A DNA stretch of 23,757 bases from Anammoximicrobium sp032229885 (lineage in GTDB: Bacteria; Planctomycetota; Planctomycetia; Pirellulales; Pirellulaceae), in the NCBI GenBank assembly GCA_032229885.1, contig JAVYAJ010000299.1, positions 1 through 23,757 on the forward strand, in the 5' to 3' direction. A program made the translations under genes and the position numbers. A model generated the notes under the pieces. The model searched no databases, was not told the DNA's origin, and saw only the letters and a list, made by a program, of their open reading frames with translations. Below, in pieces: positions 1 through 7,576 of this stretch (the stretch's first letter is position 1; each line of letters opens with the position of its first letter).

Positions 1-33
1 CCATATTCATCCGGGCCGCGGTGACACGTTGAT

Positions 34-120
34 GTTGGCCTTCGGCCAACACGGTTGTTATCATCTCTGACTCCTGGGGCGTTGCCCCAGGCTACGGTGG
101 TAATGGCCTTCGGCCAACAT
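34..120. repeat. Hairpin cluster: two GGCCTTCGGCC-type palindromes around a CCTGGGGC/GCCCCAGG hairpin
   Basis: Bases 34-50 form a perfect 7-bp stem (gttggcc / ggccaac) around ttc. Bases 73-91 form a perfect 8-bp stem (cctggggc / gccccagg) around gtt. A second copy of the first motif, ggccttcggcc followed by aacat, lies at about 104-120. The two outer copies share about 17 bases. My impression is that such short GC-rich palindromes recur between planctomycete genes, but this window cannot show their copy number. They could be REP-like elements or transcript 3'-end structures. Confidence 0.6.
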
Positions 121-316
121 GCTTCCTGTCGTCTGTGCTGCGCAACAGTCATCCAATGCCAATTCCACCTAACGCGGCCAAGTGCCAATAACACGAAAGT
201 GTGCTGTACACACCACTGCACAAGATGCGCGCACCGTGCGCGCATGATACGAAGTAAGACTCTAGCACGAGCGCCACTCATCGTCGAGCGAAGGAGGCTG
301 GGCATTCGGACATTGG

Positions 317-388
317 AACCGCAGAGGCGCAGAGAGCGCAGAGTTTCACGTTGTGTACCACCTCAGCGACCTCGGCGTCTCGGCGGTT
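317..388. repeat. Imperfect inverted repeat with 27-base arms (AACCGC...GAG)
   Basis: The left arm at 317-343 and the reverse complement of the right arm at 362-388 match at 21 of 27 positions. The mismatches fall about every third or fourth base, so the paired blocks aaccgc, gag, cgc, gag, cgc and gag are kept. The loop is 18 bases. This looks like a dispersed intergenic palindrome whose arms are themselves built from a short gag/cgc periodicity. No gene is associated with it. Confidence 0.6.
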
Positions 389-578
389 CAAAGCTCTTCT
401 TCTTAACGCAGGTCAGTGCTCGCAACCAAAAAGTGCACTGCACAACTCACAGCCCAAGATGAGCGCGTGACGCACGCCTCGTACGGACTGGGACTCTGAT
501 GCGGGATCCGATCCGTCTACGGCGGAAGCGTTCGCCAAGCTTGCCGGACGATCGACCAAGCAGCCCGACGCGCGGCCG

Positions 579-1037
579 TCAACCGGGGCGGCCAGACTTG
601 GTCAACTCGAAATCGAGCGTCGCGCCCGAATCGGGGACCGTCACCGTATTGCTGGGAACTTCGGCGGTGCGTTGTGGTGTGTAGATCGCGGGAATCTGCT
701 CGACCGCTTCGACATCCGCCGCGGTCTTTCCGGCGGGGATCGGCGAGCCGTCCGGCATCGTGAGTTTCGAGAACGAGACGCTGTACGTTCCCGCTAGAAC
801 TCCCGGGTTGTTGCCGCGGTTGGTCAAGACATAGTTGCCATCGCTATCGGTCGTGGCAAATCCGCCGTTGCCGGGCGTCCCGCTGCGCGGCAAAAAATGG
901 ATCGCTACGCCGTCGATCGGCTTGCCGTCAAGCGTCACCCTGCCGGAAACGGGCGCCAGCTTGTCGGCTTCGGAATCGGATTTTCCGCATCCGGTCAGCG
1001 CGAGACACACAACTGCCAAACTGGCCCACCTGCGCAT
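579..1037 (-). CDS. Small lipoprotein with carboxypeptidase-regulatory-like (Ig-like) domain
   Basis: This 152-residue protein starts MRRW, with hydrophobic residues 5-15 and a lipobox L-T-G-C that places the lipidated cysteine at residue 17. It should therefore be anchored to a membrane facing away from the cytoplasm. From about residue 30 it has the beta-sandwich pattern 'VSGRVTLDGKPIDGVAIHF', then a DSDGNY turn and 'AGTYSVSFSK'. This is the carboxypeptidase-regulatory-like fold common in short planctomycete lipoproteins. I chose the ATG at 1037 because GAGGAG lies 10 bases upstream and the lipobox then sits at normal distance; the frame is open to 1082. It lies 448 bases downstream of the DUF1559 gene on the same strand, a pairing often seen in planctomycetes. 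The function is unknown; a structural or binding role at the cell surface is an inference. Confidence 0.85.
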   Translation of the reverse strand: MRRWASLAVVCLALTGCGKSDSEADKLAPVSGRVTLDGKPIDGVAIHFLPRSGTPGNGGFATTDSDGNYVLTNRGNNPGVLAGTYSVSFSKLTMPDGSPIPAGKTAADVEAVEQIPAIYTPQRTAEVPSNTVTVPDSGATLDFELTKSGRPG

Positions 1038-1485
1038 GCCGGTCTCTCTCCTCGAAAAGTGACTCATCTCGATGACGCCCATCGATGACGCCCATCGATG
1101 GCGCCCAGCCGCAGCCTCTCGCCCGCGGCGCGTCGCAAACGCCGTGGCGCGCGGACGACCCGACCGACTGGAACAACACGAGGCCGTGTGGCGCCCGATT
1201 CACGCCAAGCCGTACTTCGCGCGGTGCGGAACGCCCGCTGGCAAGGCGGACTTCGGCCTTCGAGACCGCGCACCACTCGAGCCCTCCGAATTCCGGCCGT
1301 TGATGTAGGCCGTTGACGTAGGCCGCAGCGCGTCCGCCCGCCCGGCCCCGGGTTTTGGCAAATTCGGGGATTGTCGCTCGTAATGCGCATCCCCGAAGGC
1401 TTCGGTCCGCCCGCCCGGCCCGGCGACTCACATCCGCGCGGCCCTTTCTCGTTCCGCGCGCCGTATCCGATTGACGAACGCTCGG
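1038..1485. other. Spacer between DUF1559 gene and lipoprotein gene
   Basis: No gene is supported in these 448 bases. They hold the 13-base tandem repeat at 1071-1109 and a possible minus-strand hairpin with arms ttcgggga (1363-1370) and tccccgaa (1390-1397). The words tccgcccgcccggcccc (1333-1349) and tccgcccgcccggcccg (about 1406-1422) flank that hairpin. The hairpin could attenuate or end transcripts from the DUF1559 gene before the lipoprotein gene, but it lacks a clear T-tract. Confidence 0.5.
1071..1109. repeat. 13-base tandem repeat, three copies
   Basis: The unit gatgacgcccatc occurs exactly at 1071-1083 and 1084-1096, followed by a copy with two changes at 1097-1109 (gatggcgcccagc). 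It lies just upstream of the lipoprotein gene's ribosome binding site, in what should be its leader. The period of 13 is not a multiple of three, which argues against the longer open frame that reads through it. Confidence 0.8.
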
Positions 1486-2478
1486 CTAAAACTGGCCGAT
1501 GGTCTCGCCGTCGGCGATTCGAGACAGATTGATGCGCATGGCGGCGTCGATGGTCTCGCTGACCCAATGAACCGAAGCATCGGCCATGACGACCTGCATT
1601 CCTCCCGGATGCAAGCTGCCGACCGATCCCCACTCGCCCAGCCGCCCCACCTGGTAATTCGCCGGGTTCCAGGGCGGGGTCTGCCAACCGCAGCATCCCC
1701 AATCGTTGATGTGTCGAGTCTGTAGCCCACTGCCGAATCCGACGCCCAGGCCGACGTGCGACGCGCACGCCCACGATGCGCAGCGGCCGTCGTAGACCTC
1801 GAGCGTCGTTTCGCAGACGGCCACGGTGTTGCTGGTCCCGTCCAAGATGTGCCGAAAATTGGAGCTCGAGTTCATCCCGAACAGGGCCCGCGTTTGGATT
1901 CCCTCGGACGTCCACAGCGTGCAACTGTTGCCGTTGCTGACGCTGAAGTTGTAGCACGTTCGGGCGCTGTTCGCGACTCCGCAACCGTACGTGGTGTCGG
2001 CGCCAGTGTAGAATGGACTCCCGTTGTCGCTCGGGCACAGCAGCGCCTTCAGGATCGTCGTCGACAACGCCGCATTGCCGCTGGCCACCGCGCCGCCGCC
2101 GGCCAGCGTGCCGCTCGTCGTGTTGCGGTCGCCGGTTGCCGCCTGGAAATTGAACTGCGAGAACAATGCCTCCTGTTCCATGAACGGCAGCAACGACAGC
2201 CAGCCCGTGTGGTTGGTTATCGCTTGACGCGGCTCGGGCGCGAACTGGACCGTACACTGGCCGGGGTTGGACGACGAATACGGAAAGACGCCGTTCACGT
2301 CGTGATAGTTGTGCAACGCAACGCCGATCTGTTTCAGGTTGTTGGAACACTGACTTCGTCGGGCGGCTTCGCGCGCAGCCTGGATCGCAGGCAGCAACAG
2401 GGCCACGAGAATTCCGATGATCGCGATGACCACCAGCAATTCAACGAGGGTAAACGCACGCTGTCTAGGTTGGTTCAT
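1486..2478 (-). CDS. DUF1559 prepilin-like protein (H-X9-DG-type C-terminus)
   Basis: This 330-residue protein has the N-terminal type IV prepilin-like signal F-T-L-V-E-L-L-V-V-I-A-I-I-G at about residues 9-22, followed by the family run AIQAAREAARRSQC, NNLKQIGVALHNYH and NGVFP. The C-terminal element runs from H290 to D300 (HPGGMQVVMADAS). The gene starts at ATG 2478 with GGAG seven bases upstream. DUF1559 proteins are greatly expanded in planctomycetes and are thought to be pseudopilin-like secreted or surface proteins; their role is unknown. Two deviations are visible. The residue before the presumed cleavage site is Ala (QRA|FTLVE) instead of Gly, and the terminal motif is H-X9-D-A instead of H-X9-D-G. 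The lipoprotein gene follows on the same strand. Confidence 0.95.
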   Translation of the reverse strand: MNQPRQRAFTLVELLVVIAIIGILVALLLPAIQAAREAARRSQCSNNLKQIGVALHNYHDVNGVFPYSSSNPGQCTVQFAPEPRQAITNHTGWLSLLPFMEQEALFSQFNFQAATGDRNTTSGTLAGGGAVASGNAALSTTILKALLCPSDNGSPFYTGADTTYGCGVANSARTCYNFSVSNGNSCTLWTSEGIQTRALFGMNSSSNFRHILDGTSNTVAVCETTLEVYDGRCASWACASHVGLGVGFGSGLQTRHINDWGCCGWQTPPWNPANYQVGRLGEWGSVGSLHPGGMQVVMADASVHWVSETIDAAMRINLSRIADGETIGQF

Positions 2479-2672
2479 AAGAACGCTCCAGGAAGAACAA
2501 AGATGAGAGACTGGGCGCGCCGCAGTCTTCGACGACGCCCTCAGACATCGCTCGCACGGACAATCACACCGAACAGGCTGGGCGACCGCCAGCGGAACGC
2601 GCCCCGCATCGGGTCGTTGAACCTCGCTTCGCTCGCCAGTTTCGCGCGGACCGCGCGAACCGAACCAACTTC

Positions 2673-2701
2673 AATATCGCTTAACGTCCGCGGACATGCA
2701 A
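2673..2701 (-). promoter_or_regulatory. Possible sigma-70-like promoter for the DUF1559 gene
   Basis: On the minus strand TTGCAT (2701-2696) and GATATT (2678-2673) are separated by exactly 17 bases. A transcript starting just beyond would have a leader of about 185-195 bases before ATG 2478. This is a pattern match only; planctomycete promoters are poorly defined and there is no independent support. Confidence 0.25.
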
Positions 2702-2904
2702 GACAACGTGAGGCATTTTCAATTTTTCAGGATGCCTGGGATGCCTTTGCGCGGTTCGACACGCGTGGAAAACGGTCAGCAACAGAACTGGTGGGTAGGA
2801 TGGTGAACGGCAAGCGGCTGTCCGTTTGCGAGGAGCAGGAACGGTTTGAAACGCGGCCAATCATGGACAGCGCGGCTGCGGTGACGGCGGAAAGGAACTC
2901 TCGA

Positions 2905-2993
2905 CCTTCGTCCGCGGGCGCGGCGATGGCTCTCCTTTGCACACTTGTCCAACCACTGAAACGATCCTTCGTCCGCGTGCGCGGCGATGGCTC
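2905..2993. repeat. 28-base direct repeat pair
   Basis: Bases 2905-2932 and 2966-2993 are identical except for one base (g versus t at repeat position 13); each begins ccttcgtccgcg and ends cggcgatggctc. The copies start 61 bases apart. Only two copies exist, so this is not a CRISPR array. It may be a local duplication or a dispersed spacer repeat. Confidence 0.7.
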
Positions 2994-3309
2994 GATTGTT
3001 GGCGCGACCGAGCGCGGGACGTGGACGGAGGACTGAATCAGAAACGGCCGTCCGCCGATGGCGGTGGATTCGCGCGCAAGTCCTGTTATCTTCGTCTCGC
3101 GTCCCCAGCGCGTTACAGGACCATTGCCCGACATTCGTCTATCGCCTCGTCGGCGCCCTGTCGGCGGGCGCCCTGTCGGCGATTGTGTCTGGCGCTTGAT
3201 GGCGCCGTGCGAATACGGTACAGTCAACTGCGAATGTGCCGATGGCGGCAGACAGATCGGGCTCGCCGGTCAGGCGATCTCGACCATACAGACAGGCGAG
3301 GACGCGGCG

Positions 3310-4479
3310 ATGGCACAGCGATGGCAGACCGTGCGGCGATGGGCGGGGCGCGCGTTCAAGATCGGCGCGTTGGCGGCGCTGGCCGCGGGTCTTGTGTATT
3401 GGTTCCGGTTTTCACCGCTGGCCGCAACGGTGCATCGCGTCGAATCGGGTGACATCGTGGCCGAGGTGATGGGCACGGGAACCCTCGAAGCGCGTTACAA
3501 ATCGTCCATCAGTCCCAAGATCTCGGGGCGACTGCACCAGGTGCTGGCGGATCAGGGAGATCGCGTGCAGGCCGGCCAGGTGCTGCTCAAATTGGACGAC
3601 GCCGATTTGAAGCAGCAGGTCGAGATGGCCGAGGCGACCGTCGCGGGGGTCCAGGCGGCGCTGGTCCGCCTGGAGGCCGACCGCAAACGGGCCGCGGCCG
3701 TGCTGACCCAGGCCGAGAGCGAAGCGGCCCGGACGACGAAGCTCACGGAAACGCACGCCAGCAGCGCGGCGGACCTCGACAAGGCGCGCGAGGCGCTCGC
3801 GATCGCCCGCGCCGGCGTGTCGCGAGCCGACGCGGCGCTGGCCGAGGGCCAACAGCAGGTCGTGATCTCCGAAAAGACCTTGGCGTATCACCAAGCCCGT
3901 CTAGCCGACACGGTGGTCACCGCGCCGATCGACGGATTGATCGTCCTGCGTTCGCGAGATCCCGGCGACATCGCCGTTCCGGGCAATCCCGTGTTGAATC
4001 TCGTGGCGACCGACGAACTGTGGATCACCGCCTGGGTGGACGAGACGGAAATGTCGCGTCTGGCCCAAGGACAGCCTGCGCGGGTCGTGTTTCGCTCGGA
4101 GCCCGAGCGGGACTATCAGGGCGAAGTGTCGCGGATCGGGCGGCAGACGGACCGCGAGACGCGCGAGTTCGTCGTCGACGTGCGGGTGCTCGAACTGCCG
4201 CGCAACTGGGCGGTCGGCCAGCGTGCCGAGGTGTACATCCAGACGGCGCTCAAGCGCAGCGTCCCCGTCTTGCCGGCCGAAGCGATCCGCTGGCACGATC
4301 GCCAGAGCGGCGTCTATGTGCGGCAGGGCCAGCGAGCCGCGTGGCGCGCCGTGACCCTGGGGCTGAGCGGTCGCGAAATCGTCGAAGTCGTCTCCGGAGT
4401 GGCATCCGGAGATTGGGTCGTCATTCCCGCCGGAGTTCCCGACACGGCCCTCGAGGGTCGGAGGATCGCCGTGCCATGA
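3310..4479 (+). CDS. ABC exporter membrane fusion (periplasmic adaptor) protein
   Basis: This 389-residue HlyD/AcrA-type adaptor has an N-terminal membrane anchor at about residues 17-36. A first lipoyl half-motif follows at about 48-95 (ISPKISGRLHQV, DQGDRVQAGQVLLKLD). A long Ala/Glu/Lys/Arg-rich coiled-coil hairpin spans about 95-195, then the second lipoyl half (VVTAPIDGLIV ... GDIAVPGNPVLNLV), a beta-barrel with VDETEMSRL, and a C-terminal domain ending VPAGVPD-like. Start ATG 3310 is preferred because GAGG lies 8 bases upstream; the frame is open further back to 3058. The stop overlaps the next start as ATGA. It should bridge the permease to an outer channel, but no such channel gene is nearby. 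The order adaptor-permease-ATPase recalls DevBCA-type exporters. Confidence 0.93.
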   Translation: MAQRWQTVRRWAGRAFKIGALAALAAGLVYWFRFSPLAATVHRVESGDIVAEVMGTGTLEARYKSSISPKISGRLHQVLADQGDRVQAGQVLLKLDDADLKQQVEMAEATVAGVQAALVRLEADRKRAAAVLTQAESEAARTTKLTETHASSAADLDKAREALAIARAGVSRADAALAEGQQQVVISEKTLAYHQARLADTVVTAPIDGLIVLRSRDPGDIAVPGNPVLNLVATDELWITAWVDETEMSRLAQGQPARVVFRSEPERDYQGEVSRIGRQTDRETREFVVDVRVLELPRNWAVGQRAEVYIQTALKRSVPVLPAEAIRWHDRQSGVYVRQGQRAAWRAVTLGLSGREIVEVVSGVASGDWVVIPAGVPDTALEGRRIAVP

Positions 4480-5690
4480 ACCTGGCTGCCAAGGACATCC
4501 GACACAACCTGGGGCGGTTTGCCCTGACCGTATTCGGAATCGGCGTGTTGTTGATGACCGTGATGGGGATGGCGGGCATCTATCGCGGATTGATCGAGGA
4601 CGCGACGCTGTTGGTCGAACGAATCGGGGCGGACGCCTGGGTCGTCCAGCGCGACACGCGCGGGCCGTTTGCCGAGGTGTCGCGGGTGTCGAAGACGCTC
4701 GTGCATCGCGTGCTGGCGGTTCCCGGCGTCCAGTCGGCGCGCGAGTTCGTCTTCCACACCATCCAGCGGCAGCACGGCGGCAAACCGCTGCGGATGTCGG
4801 TCCTGGGACTCAGTTGGCCGTTGGACAAAGGCCAATGGTTGCCTTTGACAGCCGGGCGTCCCCTGGCGCAGAACCACTTTGAGATGATCGCCGACCGGAC
4901 GCTTGGCTTCCGGCTCCACGAACGCGTCACGCTCGGAAAAGAGACGTACACGATCGTCGGGATCACGCGCGGCATGGTCAGTTCGGGCGGCGACGGCATG
5001 GCGTTCGTCACGGTGGCCGACTCGCAAGCCATCCAGTTTGACAGCGCGGGCGAGGCGGTGCGATTGGAGCGGGCGGCCCGCGATCGCCGCAGCCAGACCA
5101 GCGACATGTTCCTCCGCCAGCCGGATTTGGTCGACCAGTTGGCCAGCCCGGCCGCCGAGTTGCCGGCGATCGCCGAGCCGCAACTGAGCGCGGTGGTGCT
5201 GCGCGTCGCCCCGGGCGCCGATCTGGCTGCCGTCACGGCCATCATCGCGGCGTGGGGCGATGTGTCCGTGTTCACCAAAGCCGCGCAGGAAAAGCTGCTC
5301 CTGCAGGGAATGGTGGACAAGGCTCGCCAACAGTTGGGCATGTTCAGCGCCCTGCTGACGATCATCGCCGCCATCATCATGGTCCTGATCCTGTATACGC
5401 TCACGCTCGACAAGCTGCACTCGATCGCGCTGCTCAAGCTGATCGGCGCGCCGAACAGCGTGATCCTGGGCCTGATCCTCCAACAGGCGATCATGCTGGG
5501 CGGCCTGGGCTATGCAATCGCCTATCTGGTCGGACAGCAGGTGTTCCCGCACTTTCCGCGCCGCGTCGTCCTGACGAACGAGGACTTGCTGCAACTGGCC
5601 GTGATCGTCTTGGGAATCTCGGTGCTGTCCAGTTTTCTGGGAATCTGGAAGGCGCTGCGCGTCGAGCCGAACGAAGCGTTGATGGGATGA
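4476..5690 (+). CDS. ABC transporter permease (FtsX/MacB-like, DevC type)
   Basis: This 404-residue permease has one N-terminal transmembrane helix (about residues 14-36, RFALTVFGIGVLLMTVMG) and a large periplasmic region (about 40-280). Three more helices follow at about 285-312, 328-355 and 368-395, and the protein ends in KALRVEPNEALMG, a typical FtsX-domain C-terminus. This four-helix layout is that of mechanotransmission-type ABC systems such as MacB, LolCE and DevC. Start ATG 4476 overlaps the adaptor's stop (ATGA), so translation is probably coupled. No ATPase domain is fused; it is encoded by the next gene. The substrate cannot be read from sequence; lipids, peptides or small hydrophobic molecules are all possible for the family. 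Confidence 0.92.
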   Translation: MNLAAKDIRHNLGRFALTVFGIGVLLMTVMGMAGIYRGLIEDATLLVERIGADAWVVQRDTRGPFAEVSRVSKTLVHRVLAVPGVQSAREFVFHTIQRQHGGKPLRMSVLGLSWPLDKGQWLPLTAGRPLAQNHFEMIADRTLGFRLHERVTLGKETYTIVGITRGMVSSGGDGMAFVTVADSQAIQFDSAGEAVRLERAARDRRSQTSDMFLRQPDLVDQLASPAAELPAIAEPQLSAVVLRVAPGADLAAVTAIIAAWGDVSVFTKAAQEKLLLQGMVDKARQQLGMFSALLTIIAAIIMVLILYTLTLDKLHSIALLKLIGAPNSVILGLILQQAIMLGGLGYAIAYLVGQQVFPHFPRRVVLTNEDLLQLAVIVLGISVLSSFLGIWKALRVEPNEALMG

Positions 5691-6394
5691 CTCGTCCGAT
5701 GAACCAGCCCGTGGCCATCGAAACCCGCCGCTTGACCAAGGTGTACGGAAGCGGCAATACCGAGGTGATCGCCATGCGCGACGCGAGCATGGCCGTGCAT
5801 CGCGGCGAAGTCATCGCCCTGTTGGGGCCCAGCGGCGCGGGAAAATCGACGTTTCTGACCGCCGTCGGACTGATCAACGCGCCGACCTCGGGACAGATCG
5901 TCATCAACGAGCAACTGGTCATGGACGGCCCGCGGAACCTGGTCAACCTGCGCCGTTTTCGGCGGCGGCACATCGGGTACGTGTTTCAAAAATCGAACCT
6001 GATCCCTTTTCTGTCGGCGCGCGAGAATGTCCAAATCGCCCTCGAGTTGAACGGCGACGCCCCGCGCGTCGCGCGGCGCCGAGCGCTCGACCTCTTGGGC
6101 GAACTGGGCGTCGCCGATCGGGCCGAGCACATGACGTCGATGCTGTCGGGCGGCCAGCAGCAACGGGTCGCCGTGGCCCGAGCCCTCGCCAACGCGCCGA
6201 GCGTGATCCTGGCCGACGAGCCGACAGCCGCGTTGGACAGCCATCGCGGCCGCCAGGTCATGGAGTTGTTTCGACGCGTCGCCCACGAACACGGGGCCGG
6301 CGTCATCGTCGTGACGCACGACCACCGGACGCTGGACGTCTTCGACACGATCTACGAGATGGAAGACGGGGCGATCGCCAGGCACGCCGCCTGA
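5687..6394 (+). CDS. ABC transporter ATP-binding protein (LolD/MacB/DevA type)
   Basis: This 235-residue nucleotide-binding subunit has Walker A GPSGAGKST at about 47-55, a Q-loop in GYVFQKSNLIPF and the signature LSGGQQQRVAVARAL. Walker B reads VILADEPTAALDS and the H-loop VVTHDHR. All catalytic motifs are intact. The 'LIPFLSARENV' stretch is typical of the LolD/MacB clade. The ATG at 5687 overlaps the permease stop (ATGA); a second ATG at 5699 would shorten the protein by four residues. Together with the two preceding genes it completes one exporter. It ends 10 bases before the stop of the convergent phosphatase gene, so terminators must overlap coding sequence or read-through is tolerated. 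Confidence 0.95.
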   Translation: MTRPMNQPVAIETRRLTKVYGSGNTEVIAMRDASMAVHRGEVIALLGPSGAGKSTFLTAVGLINAPTSGQIVINEQLVMDGPRNLVNLRRFRRRHIGYVFQKSNLIPFLSARENVQIALELNGDAPRVARRRALDLLGELGVADRAEHMTSMLSGGQQQRVAVARALANAPSVILADEPTAALDSHRGRQVMELFRRVAHEHGAGVIVVTHDHRTLDVFDTIYEMEDGAIARHAA

Positions 6395-6404
6395 GGGCGC
6401 TGCG

Positions 6405-7085
6405 TCACCGATCGCTGGCGTGGCCGTTCCCGATCGCCATTCGCTCGAGCAGCTCGCGCGGGTGGGCGATCAGCTCGCGCGCTCCGCTGGCGACCAATTC
6501 CTCCCGCGGGCGAAATCCCCACAGCACGCCGATCGGGAACATGCCCGCCCCGGTCGCCGTCTGCATATCCACCGCCGTGTCTCCGACATATAGAATTCGT
6601 TCCACGGGAAGGTTCATCAGGCTGGCGATTTCCAGCGCCGCGGCCGGATCCGGCTTGCGGGGAACGCCCTCGCGTTGGCCCAAGACCGTCACAAACGGAA
6701 TCGTCGGAAAATATTCCTGAACACAGGCCTTGGTGAAGACATCCGGTTTGTTGGACAAAACCGCCACCGATACGCCGCGCGAGACCAGCGTCCCCAGCAG
6801 ATCTTCGATCCCATCGTACGGGCGCGTTTGATCATTCCAACACTGGGCGTAGGCCTCGCGGAACTGGTCCACGCACGCGGCGAGCGTCTCGTCGACGCCA
6901 GACGCCTGAGGCAGCGAACGCTCGAACAACACCCGGACGCCTTCGCCGACGAAGTGCCGGTACGCCGCGACCGGATACGTCGGCGCGCCGTGCTGTGCCA
7001 ACACGCGGTTGGCGGCTGCGGCGATGTCGGCCAACGTATCGAGCAGCGTTCCGTCCAGATCAAAAAGAACAGCCGAGTAGCTCAT
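6405..7085 (-). CDS. gph: HAD-superfamily hydrolase, phosphoglycolate phosphatase-like
   Basis: This 226-residue HAD subfamily IA protein has all four motifs. Motif I is DLDGTLLDT at about 9-17 (nucleophile Asp and acid Asp), motif II VLSNKP, motif III lysine in RKPDP, and motif IV VGDTAVDM. An alpha-helical cap lies between motifs I and II. The family dephosphorylates small phosphometabolites; phosphoglycolate phosphatase is the closest named type, but substrate cannot be assigned from motifs alone. I chose ATG 7085, giving MSYSAVLFDLDGT; an in-frame GTG at 7097 would add MINP. Neither has a strong ribosome binding site. The gene is monocistronic and convergent with the exporter operon. Confidence 0.9.
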   Translation of the reverse strand: MSYSAVLFDLDGTLLDTLADIAAAANRVLAQHGAPTYPVAAYRHFVGEGVRVLFERSLPQASGVDETLAACVDQFREAYAQCWNDQTRPYDGIEDLLGTLVSRGVSVAVLSNKPDVFTKACVQEYFPTIPFVTVLGQREGVPRKPDPAAALEIASLMNLPVERILYVGDTAVDMQTATGAGMFPIGVLWGFRPREELVASGARELIAHPRELLERMAIGNGHASDR

Positions 7086-7576
7086 CGGGTTGATCACTTT
7101 TCAGGTTCAGGGCTCGGATCACGGATCGTGGGGACGGTTCCTATCGTAGCAGGCATGGCGAACAGGTAAAGCCTGCACTCCGGGGCGGCTCTCGCGGCGG
7201 TGATTGGCGGGCAAGATGCGCAGCCCTTCGGAACTGGTCAAGTTCCAGCGGCGACGCGCGGCGCCGCTGCGTCCGGCTCGCGGCCCGCCAACACGGTTAA
7301 CAACGGATATGCCAGCGGACAATCTCGGAACCGACAACGCACCCCCGATCTGACTGGGCACGGTCCAAGTAAATAGCCGAAACGGACACTGCCGAGCTTG
7401 AGCCGCAACGTTTGCGGGAGCATTCGTCCTGCGCTGCGGATCTGACGTCCACAGCTAATTCGTGCCGCGCATTGCGTGCCGCCCGCTCCACGGACGGGGT
7501 GTGGTCGATGGCGGTCACGGTACTAATAAGCCTCAAGACAAACTGAAACGGAACTCTATTTTAGGGAGGATCGAGG
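7086..7576. other. Divergent spacer upstream of phosphatase and elicitor-like genes
   Basis: No gene is supported. Short open frames on both strands are Arg/Ala-rich and overlap each other. A perfect small hairpin (ggaact / agttcc, 7230-7246) is present. The last bases hold the strong AGGGAGG ribosome binding site (7563-7569) of the gene at 7577. Promoters for both divergent genes must lie here, but I cannot place them with confidence. Confidence 0.5.

Larger units (their letters stand above)
1..578. other. Gene-poor left flank with palindromic repeats
   Basis: No convincing gene lies here. The open frames on the plus strand (55-462 and 499-684) lack a ribosome binding site, translate to low-complexity Arg/Cys/Thr-rich sequence and run through the hairpin repeats listed separately. 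The segment is downstream of the minus-strand lipoprotein gene that ends at 579. Its base composition is less GC-skewed than the coding parts, as expected for spacer DNA. Confidence 0.6.
2479..3309. other. Long spacer between divergent DUF1559 and exporter genes
   Basis: No convincing gene is present in 831 bases. Frames that are open here (1756-3036 plus, 2727-3227 minus, 2937-3452 plus) give Arg/Ser/Pro-rich translations without domains, and most run into real genes in other frames. The segment contains a 28-base direct repeat with one mismatch (2905-2932 and 2966-2993) and a 14-base repeat gcgccctgtcggcg (3153-3166 and 3168-3181). It must hold the promoters of two divergent transcripts. 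Confidence 0.55.

Noticed and set aside
55..462. 135-residue plus-strand open frame
   Set aside because: No ribosome binding site, low-complexity translation, and it runs through hairpin repeats.
1064..2350. Long minus-strand open frame (428 residues) and plus-strand frame 1756-3036
   Set aside because: Both overlap the DUF1559 gene in other frames; translations are Arg-rich without domains, typical of high-GC shadows.
2905..2993. CRISPR-like direct repeats
   Set aside because: Only two copies, a single spacer and no cas genes.
2727..3227. Minus-strand frame of 166 residues in the long spacer
   Set aside because: Arg/Ser/Thr-rich, contains the direct repeat, no ribosome binding site, no domain.
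4314..5594. 426-residue minus-strand frame opposite the permease gene
   Set aside because: Antisense shadow; the plus strand has a clear permease with coupled starts.
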